Below the pieces are notes generated by a model that searched no databases, had not been told where the DNA came from, and worked only from the letters and a program-made list of their open reading frames with translations. Source: Maratus speciosus (taxonomy: Eukaryota > Arthropoda > Arachnida > Araneae > Salticidae). Taken from it: DNA of 64,000 nt. This document shows positions 56,155 through 64,000 of the stretch, piece after piece. The DNA lies in contig OZ010800.1 in the NCBI GenBank assembly GCA_963932465.1, positions 36,322,352 through 36,386,351 of the forward strand, read 5' to 3'. A program made the position numbers and the translations under genes. Every line of letters begins with the position of its first letter. Within the stretch, counting starts at the first letter, position 1.

Positions 56155-57000
56155 TAACTAGAAAACAGGAATTCTGCTATTTCAGAATTTAGTGTCGCCC
56201 CCGATGAAAAAAAAAATATATATATGTATATAAATATAGATAGTGCAAAACATATTTAATTTTTAAGACTTAAAACATGCGCTTCATTTTATATAAAATG
56301 ACGTCATTCGCATCCGGAGGAAGAATTCCTTATTTATGATCTATTCTTAAACATCTACAGAAAAATATGAATATGACGTCACTATCGCTGAACAATACAC
56401 AAATCCAAAAAAAGAGACGTCGTCAATCAAGAAACTCGACAAAAAAAATCGGCTAACTAATTATTCATATGCCTTCAATTGTTTGTAATATTAATATAGA
56501 TAATTAAAATTAATAATAGTTTATAATAGCTCCATGTTTTATCAGAAATCATCCATTTATATTTTTTCCAAATAGCACGTATTTTAATTACTTTTTTTTT
56601 CGGTTGTTATGGGAAAATAGCAACAAAAAGATATAATTACTAGATTCAAACTAATTTTCCTTTACTTTCTACAGAAATGGTGTATTTGAGTTGCCAACAT
56701 TAAGCAAATGCGCTAAAAGCTACCAAAAATTAATATCTCAAAAATAAATTGAGATGTAGCTTTCAAACAAATTGCATTTAAAAGTACTTTTTTTTCCAAT
56801 ACGACGGTATAAAAATCGAAACTGTGCGATGCTTTGAAGTTTAAAAAATTGCAGTAGAGTATATAACCGTGCAATGATACATGTGGTTTGTTTTACGGCT
56901 GCATTATACAACGGAGCGTTCTTTTTTAGAAACGATACTTTAATTGTTGGCCAGAAGAAATAACATATAGGAGGCAAAAAAATTATATAAATAAACTAGG
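56155..57000 (+). repeat. Dispersed repeat, copy 2 (see 27690-28540)
   Basis: Same order of landmarks as copy 1: TTTAGTGTCGCCCCCGATGA, ATATAAAATGACGTC, AATCAAGAAACTCGAC, TAGCTCCATGTTTTATCAGA and TTGAGATGTAG. Indels and substitutions are frequent. Minus-strand frames at 56738-57164 have no domain. Confidence 0.65.
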
Positions 57001-60000
57001 GGGCTCTGCCACCTGCAACCTACGCTCGCCAACTCCAGTTCAGACATCGTAGAATCTAAATGCACGCTAATTTGATCGACTTTAAAAAGATTAGAGAAGA
57101 TTGAATTATAATGAATAAAACTTGTGGCGATCTCCCTGTAAACGGGTTTCCATTCAGTTGCCATTGATTGTGAATATTTAAGGCCAAATTAGTTGCTGTT
57201 AAGACATCCAATTGTCGTTTTCGCGTTTGATTAAAGAAGATCAGTTAAACATTTGAAAAGAAGCTAAAATAAAATGAATTATGAAACAGAGTCTTTGCCT
57301 CCCGGTATTTCTTAACAGCGTTATAAAACAATCGACATAATACAATTTACTACAATTACTGCAATTTACAGCTTTAACCCCTTCAAGAGCAGTGGTTCCT
57401 TTTTGGACCACTTAATTTTAATTCTTAAACGCCACATTGGCAGCAGAATATTGGAATGAAAATTTTCCTTTTATTAAGTAGGGGAGCAAAAGCATTTTCG
57501 TATTTCGAAATTTGTTTGTGAATCCTGGTACCATTCACTGATTTCAAAATTTTACGAATAAAAGTACCTTGCCGTGAAAGGATCGAACATTTGAAAAGAA
57601 GCTAAAATAAAATGAATTAAGTAAACAGAGTCCTCCTGGTATTTTTTAACAGCATTATAAAACGATTAACACAATACAATACAGACATTTTAAATGTATC
57701 GTTTTAAATCTAAACTAAGTTTCACTAAAGTTTTCCTTCTCTTTTTAGCATTCACATGAAAATACTTTTTGTTTTTAGAAAGGAAATAATATTATTCGGT
57801 GTCTTAAAATTGGGAACATTAATTAAAAAGATCATCTCGAAATATGAAATTAATGTCCCGCATAGATATATTTAAATTGTTTGGCAGTATTATTATTTGG
57901 CCATTTTAAATGTGACGTAATTACTACAATTTACTGCTTTAAACGCATATAAATGTATTTATTATTTTAAAATTTCCTTTCTCTTTTAATATTCACGTGT
58001 AAATGCAATTTTCATGACATAATTTTCAATATTTTCCTCCTTTTAACACGTACTCATTTAATAGTAATTTTAAAGCTTTTTCCATTTTTAATAGTCATGT
58101 GTAAATAAATTTTTAATCGTAAGGAAATAGTATTCTTTGCGTTGTTTTTACAATTGAAAATAATATATATAATAAAAACCTATGTCACGTGTCTGTCATT
58201 AATAGTTCCGGGCGGACCACTTCGCTTTTTATATTCCAGGTGCCATTTTGGTACTTTAATGTTACCCAGGCGTAGGTGATAAGTCGTTAAATATTATTCT
58301 ATCGCCATCATTTAATCTATATTATAATAGCCCAAGTCATGTAACTGCCATTGCAATTATGGGCTGATCCCTTCGGTTTTCTTACGAAAAGTTTTCATTT
58401 TGATTTAAAAAAAAAAAAAAATCGATTAAAACTACATAAAACTTGCCATGATCGCAATGAATTCTTGGTACTTTTATGTTAGCCGGGTGCAAATCTCGTC
58501 AATAGCCTTTTTTTTTAATTCGCCAGTTACCTTTTTTTTTTTTTTTTTTCGAGTGATAAATCGAGACATTGCTCTGAAGTTGAAATTTAATGTCATGGTT
58601 TGTTGCATTATTTAATATTTGACACAGATGTCATATATTGCTTGGTTTGGCGTGATTTTTTTTTTACGACAACTTAGCAAAAACCTCGTTTTCGAATACC
58701 AGTTACATATGTATTTTTAAATTATTTTCTATTATTTTTAAAATGAAATAACAATAAATAAATGAAAATAACAACTATAGAACAAAACAATTTATATAAT
58801 TTTTAATAAAGAAAATAAAAGTAAATAAAGATTTATTAATAAATAAACAGTAATAGCCGGTTACCATGTCAAGCAAAATAACGCCATTTTGGCGCCAATT
58901 AGGTACCCCGATGCGTATTTGACATCTGTGCCTAATATTTTTCTTTTCGTTTCGTTTAAAAAAGAAAAGAAAGAAGTGAAAGCCATTAATTTTAAATGTT
59001 TCAGTTTTAAATGAAAGTTTTGTATTTTAAATAAAATGAATGAAAGGATTATATTTTAAATGAAATCAATGAAATACAAACAAACAAAAATGCGACGGGG
59101 AAAATGTTTGGCTATATCACCTGCGTCCCGCTAACATAAAAATACCGAGTTCTTGATTTCTCTTTAAGAATCTTCCAATTTGGCGAAAGATTGTTCAATT
59201 AAATTGAGTTATGAATAAAAGTAACATGATACATTTCTTAGCATGTATGTAAGGGAAACCAAACTGTTCGCCAAATTAGTTAAAAAATTTCTTTTCTAAA
59301 GTGATAAAATATATGTTATGATTAAAATTTTGAGTTGACTTTACTAGAGAAAAGTGTTTTAAATTAGAAAAAAATTAATATCTCGAAAACTAATTCAAAT
59401 TTTGAAATTCTAATACCAGGTTTGAAATCTGCAGATCAAAACAGATTTTTGTTGTTAATTTCACTGCATAATATTCCATATTTTAGGAGAAATCGCCATG
59501 AAACATAATCGTCGTTTCATAAAATCGTTTCATAAAGTCGTTTCATTAGGATTTTATATATATAGGGTAGATATATAAATAAATTTACAAAAGTTGCTCC
59601 TTTTAATAGTATAAAATACCAAGAGCTGAAAATATGAAACATATATATATATATTTTTCTGTGAAATATGTCCAAATGAAAAAGGAATGTAACAACCGTA
59701 AGGAAGAAAAATTAGTAAATTCTCAAAAATAAAATTCTCTGAAATTTTCGTCAAATTTTTATCATTATTATTTTTTTAATTACGTCTTTTTTTACGGAAG
59801 TGCATGTAATCGATATAAAGATATAAGTATGAAATATCTGCACCTGCATGTATACTACATATTTTAGCTTGAAATTCAAAGGTAAAGTTTTCTTTGAAGT
59901 GCATATTTTATCATTTTCTGAAGTGCACAGGTTGCTTTTTCATGAATTGATAGAAGAAAATGCTCAACTTTAATCTTCAACATTTAGAAAGTCCATGCAT

Positions 60001-60171
60001 TTTAGAGAGAAATATAAAATAAAAATGTAATATGAATGTGCATTTTTATGTAATTATAGAACATACTATGAAAATACGAAAAAGAAATTAAAGATGTATA
60101 ATTATGAGGTAGATTAGTAAAATCTTAACATGTATATAGACTACCTTTGAATATATATATATATATATATA
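57001..60171. other. 3.2 kb of AT-rich DNA, no gene recognised
   Basis: Weak internal repetition is present (AACATTTGAAAAGAAGCTAA near 57248 and 57588). It also has T and A runs near 58405 and 58540, and a TA run before 60171. No coding or RNA gene was seen. Confidence 0.4.
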
Positions 60172-60173
60172 TA

Positions 60174-61117
60174 CGAGGTGTGACTATTAAATAACGAGAC
60201 TAAAGATGCAAAATATTTTATTTTAAATTTATACATATTTAGTTACTATCTACTTCAATATACACCCCTTTTTTATTCATACAACGTTCTATGCGAATTT
60301 TCCATTGTTTGAAAGAGTGTTGGAAGTCTTCTTCTTTGAGCTCTTTCATGTCGCGTTCCGCTTTTTCTTTCACAGTTTCAACGGTCTGAAATATGCTTTC
60401 TTTTAATGCAGATTTGACCTTGGGGAAGAGATAAAAGTCACATGGTGTTAGGTCAGGCGAATAAGGCGGGTGATCCAAGCTGGGATGTTACTGGGAATAC
60501 TTGATAAGAAACGTCTTGGGAAACAATGCAGTGTAAGCCGATATGTTGACCTGATGATGGCCCCATGACTTGTTCTTCCACAACTCGGGTCGTTTTTTCG
60601 TATTTTTTCACGGAGTTGAGCAAGAACATCAAGGTAGTAATATTGATTAATAGTTTGATCTTCAGGAACCCAGTGAAGGTACACAGTCCCATGAATATAA
60701 AAATTATCTCCTTTGTTGACATAGAAAGGTCGACCCGGGCGAACATACTTTTCAGTGTCTTCTCGGTGATCTAAGAAGCACTTAAACCATTCAAAAACCC
60801 TCGCACGTGATAAACATCCACTGCCGTATACTTTTCTTAACAAATGATGAGTTTCGGTTGCGGATTTTCCAAGTTTAAACTGAAATTTCACATTAATTCT
60901 TTGCTCTTTTAAAATATTCAACATTTTTCCGGCAAAACACTAAAGCAGGGTCCAGAACAAATCAAGGTCACAGCCAAACTAATTGTAATACGGCCAATTT
61001 AGAAGCGGTAATCGATACAAGAGGCTTTACACTACACAACTATTGGTCGTACTAATTTCGCGCATGCGCAGTTCTTTTGTAAAAGCATTAATCTCGATAT
61101 TAAATAGCCACACCTCG
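60174..61117 (-). mobile_element. Mariner element, internally deleted (944 bp)
   Basis: The termini CGAGGTGTGACTATTAAATA (60174 on) and the complement at 61094-61117 (CGAGGTGTGGCTATTTAATA) match. TA duplications lie at 60172-60173 and 61118-61119. The length is below the ~1.3 kb of complete mariners, consistent with the coding deletion. It is oriented on the minus strand. Confidence 0.9.
60239..60924 (-). pseudogene. Mariner transposase relic with internal deletion and frameshift
   Basis: Starting near 60924, the N-terminal helix-turn-helix region of a mariner transposase is recognisable (QRINVKFQFKLGKSATETHH, then RVFEWFKCFLDHRED and RPGRP). It then jumps directly to the late catalytic-core segment (VPEDQTINQYYYLDVLAQLR). 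The usual ~130 residues between them, including the first catalytic Asp, are missing. After a frame change near 60470-60600 the C-terminal part (60478-60239) contains HPPYSPDLTPCDFYLFPKVK, with the motif around the third catalytic Asp, and the usual C-terminal FQHSFKQWKIRIERC. It cannot encode a working enzyme. Its ends are intact, so it could be mobilised in trans only. Confidence 0.88.
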
Positions 61118-61119
61118 TA

Positions 61120-61281
61120 CACTGTTAAAAATCTCTAGCGTTTGCTGCATAGTCACTCCACCGCTTTTATAGAAAACGATTACTTGACTATACTATGGAG
61201 CATTCTCATTTGTCAGAATAGAGATATTCTATAAAAGCGGTGGAGTGACTATGTAGCTAAATTTGGTCCTTTTTAACAGCG
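61120..61281. mobile_element. Foldback MITE (162 bp), TA-flanked, abutting the mariner
   Basis: The left end CACTGTTAAAAATCTC and right end (complement CGCTGTTAAAAAGGAC) are followed by ~30 bp of perfectly matching inner arm (CATAGTCACTCCACCGCTTT). TA lies at 61118-61119 and 61282-61283. The left TA is also the right duplication of the mariner, so the two elements share it. Confidence 0.8.
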
Positions 61282-62084
61282 TACAGGCACTAAAAAGGAA
61301 AAACGCGTCTTTAGTGCCGAAAAATACTGAAAATTTATAAAATTCAAAGTATCATAACTCGATAAGTTTTGGTCATAAAGAATTGTATTTTTATAATGTA
61401 CTTCAAAGACTCAGTGCAGCAATTTTCTAAATATCAATTATAGGTAAAGGGACCCTATAAAAAAGTAAATTTCATATTTTAATATGTATACAACCCGTGT
61501 AAAACAAATATCATTCCTAAAAGCTATACTTGATTTATGTACGCAATTGGAAGTGCGATTCTATTATCAGTGGTTTAAGAGATAATTGGAGACATCTATT
61601 TTGAAACATCCGATATAAACCCATTAAAAGTACTAACAAGTAATTAAAAAAAATGAAAGCAACTTAAAATAATTATTTTTTATTTTTTGACTTGCTTCCA
61701 GTTAGGCACAATAGAGTGCTTTTGTGATAATCCATTATTATTATCCACGTTCAATTTAATTTCGGTTATTGCTAATAGAGTCCTTTATGAAAACGAGAGA
61801 GGAGACAAACGCGCAGGGCATATGCTCAGCATGGGACATCACAGGGCACGGTATAATTACTTTTTCCTGCGTTTTCCTCCTCAAAGGTCAAGTTGGAAGA
61901 TAGTGAAGTGGGAGGGGACAATTGTCGGGACACTCACGTGTGTTACTTGACGTTGAGAGGAAGATACTTCGCCAAGCATTGAATTAAAGAATCAAGACAG
62001 TCTTTTAAACATCGGGCCTATATAAAAATTTAAATGAAGCCGATAACATATGAATCATTTTCAATGGATATGAGTTTCACGAGT
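61282..62084. other. AT-rich DNA, no gene recognised
   Basis: A somewhat GC-richer piece at 61795-61960 has an 87-residue plus-strand frame without a known domain. Confidence 0.35.
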
Positions 62085-63150
62085 ATATGGCTGTTCTCAA
62101 ATCTAAAGGCGGCTTTATATACAAGTTTTAATTCATTTTTTTTTTCGAAAATGCATGAAACGGCAGGTGCTGTTTTTCAGAAATTATGTAATCGAAAGAC
62201 GATTTCCGGTGATACGGATTTCCGGATTTTCCGAAAATACCATCAAATTAGACGTTTTGAACCGAATTTCCAGATTAAAAGAAAAAAAAAAAAAAAAAAA
62301 AGAAAGAAAGAAACAGCCAGAGAGAGGAGAAAAACCGGTTATCATTTGACACAATTGCTTAGAATTCGATAATTAATTTATTTATCAAATAATGTAAAAC
62401 TCATTTCAATTCCAAATCGCTTCCATAGTCAAACCTGCCAATTTTGTACTTCTACTTTTAAAAAGGAGTTAGTACATGTGTCAAGCTTACATGGACATAT
62501 CATGAACATGGATCATACCGGGATCAAATTTGTTTTTCTACATAGTAGTACTGGAATTAATTATTTGTAGGATGTGTCAAGCAAGAAGCATGTTTTGCAA
62601 AAATAGTAATAGTCATAATGAACTTCCGTTAATGGAATCATTGAAAATATACTTTAAGGGTGTTTGTTCTCAAATGCAAGGGCAACTTTATGATATACGT
62701 TTTCATTTATTTGTGTTCGGAAATGCATAAAATTAACAGGCGCTGTCGTTCAGAAACTATCTAATCCAACTGTTTTTTCTGCTTTTTTTTTCTTTTTGCA
62801 AACACAATACATTTTTCAGAAAGTGGGCGTTTTGAGCCGAATTTCCTCGCGAAAAGAGAATAACCACTCAAGAAAGGGTGAAAAACGTGTTTATCACGTG
62901 ACCAAAATCGCTTATAACTCATAAAGTTATTTATTTATGAAAAAATGGAAAATAAAGTTCGATTCCATATCGCTTTCATAGTCAGGCCTTCCAATTTTAC
63001 ATCTTTTAGCTAAGAAATGAATTTATAAATATGTCAAAACGTTTTGCGCTTGTTGAGCACGCGAGTCTTTCTGACTCATTTTTAACTGTAAAGGCATAAA
63101 GTTGCCCAGTCGGACTCTTGAAACGGTTGAAAATGAATATTAAGTTTCAT
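62085..63150 (+). repeat. Two direct ~350-bp blocks of the hAT-family interior
   Basis: Blocks at 62088-62470 and 62650-63010 each run from a TGTTCTCAAAT word through an ATGCATRAAAYNRCAGG-type segment, a TTTTGARCCGAATTTCC word and GGAGAAAAAC, to a CCAATTTT end. They match 12765-13090 in the same orientation and 63150-63420 in the opposite one. A long A run is at 62281-62300. Confidence 0.6.
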
Positions 63151-63875
63151 ATTTTGATAAATAAGTTACTTATTTAGTTATAAGCGATTCTTGTCACGTG
63201 CCGGCTGGTTTTTTCTCCTCATGTTTCGTGTGCGGAAATTCGGTTCAAAACGTTCACTTTGACAGTATTTTTTGATAGATCTTTTACTTTATCAAAAAAT
63301 GGGCAACACCATTCCAGTACGAAGTTTCTGAATACGAACATAGGCCCATTTTATGCATTTCTGGACAAAAATTAATTCAGAAATGTGTCAGAAAATAGTT
63401 CCTTTGGATTTGAGAACAGCCATAATAAATTACAAAGAAATATTTTCAAAAATATACTTTTATTATACAACTTCAAAAGTTATTATATTTTAACCTTCTT
63501 TTGTTCTAAGTTACATCAACTTTTTTAATGAATCTTTATTTGAATGTTGAAAAATCTTTAGTTTTTAAGTAATAATTAAGGTTGCTGTTGTGTAATTCGT
63601 CTTGAAGAGACATAATCTATAATATACTGGAAAATTTTGCTATAAATATGTACGCTGTAGTCTTGACCCGACCGAGCATATTTAATAGTTTATTTCATGG
63701 GCCGGAGCAGATCTGTTTTTACTTATTTTTGTACGGGCTGGCCCTGAACTGTGAAAATATAAAAGAATCGGGTCCGGTCCGAACTTGTAATTGTACACTG
63801 ACCGGATCAGGAGAGTTTCCGTGCGTTCCGGGCTGGGCTAAACACGGTCCTGGAAATTCGACACGTGCAGACTTC
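63150..63875 (-). mobile_element. Left-terminal part of another GGCCCGG-type hAT copy, reversed
   Basis: Read on the minus strand from about 63874, the sequence follows the left end of the 12232 element: AAGTCTGCACGTGTCGAATT corresponds to the terminus, then GGCC-rich words, then the interior blocks (ATAACTTTTGAAGTTGTATA; TCTCAAATCCAAAGGAAC). The terminus is mutated and no target duplication could be tested. It is an older copy of the same family. Confidence 0.6.
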
Positions 63876-64000
63876 CAGCTCTGACCCGAATTTTCTTTCT
63901 GCTGATTGTAAGCGTGACAACGTCAAAATATGTTGCGACAAAAAATGTTAATAAATTAAAACAATAAAATATGTGTATACAATATAATTAATATAGCTTT

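Noticed and set aside
58141..58460. Possible Helitron-like segment (TCTATATTATAATAGCCC-type start)
   Set aside because: No CTRR 3' end with hairpin, no Rep/helicase frame and no second copy was found.
61687..61950. 87-residue plus-strand frame in slightly GC-richer DNA
   Set aside because: No domain, no splice signals of quality and no repeat identity; not enough to call a gene.

Overview
The window is eukaryotic, AT-rich, almost gene-free and dense in transposable elements. It has GT/AG-type splice signals, tRNA-derived SINE heads, hAT, mariner and pogo-like DNA transposons, TA-flanked MITEs, long homopolymers and diverged satellites. This fits a large arthropod genome. A chelicerate such as a spider is plausible, but that is inference. 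The only candidate host coding sequence is one short exon at 30721-30864 on the + strand, so most of the window is probably intron or intergenic DNA.

Layout. 1-3096: a fragment of a GGCCCGG-type hAT family, then a hAT element with a broken ZMYM/TTF-type transposase (623-2711, - strand) inserted into a decayed retrotransposon gag (3097-3966). 3967-8200: AT-rich DNA with a TGACGTCA-rich patch near 5900-6200. 8200-10470: an old repeat with internal ~145-178 bp periodicity, carrying a near-perfect inverted pair of tRNA-like sequences (9221-9532) and a TA-flanked MITE (9677-10243). 10911-11650: a second inverted tRNA-like pair. 12232-25998: a hAT element with 18-bp identical termini and a perfect 8-bp target duplication (CTTCTTAG). 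It has been expanded by a young Ty3/Gypsy retrotransposon (14281-25419, - strand) with near-identical 1.4-kb LTRs, gag, a -1 frameshift signal, and a pol split by one frame break.

27690-31760: AT-rich DNA with a repeat shared with 56155-57000, the candidate exon and a SINE remnant. 31935-37013: a four-level nest (a mariner remnant holding a 4.5-kb CACTG-type element, which holds a pogo-like MITE, which holds another). 37125-45660: a ~430-bp repeated unit interrupted by a 5-kb hAT element (38096-43123, perfect TSD CTTAAAAT). That hAT contains a TA-flanked element with a ~326-bp satellite. Further MITEs follow. 46830-50150: a second copy of the 8.2-10.5 kb repeat, split by a long-TIR DNA transposon (47133-49595) with a transposase-like relic. 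51067-55465: a pogo/Tigger-like MITE, ~147-bp and 110-bp tandem repeats. 60174-61281: an internally deleted mariner abutting a foldback MITE. 62085-63875: repeat blocks and one end of another GGCCCGG-type hAT copy.

No functional pathway or operon is visible. The genes present are transposition genes, and the interest lies in element structure, nesting order and cis-acting signals. Family assignments rest on motifs, terminal repeats and target duplications read by eye. No database search was run.
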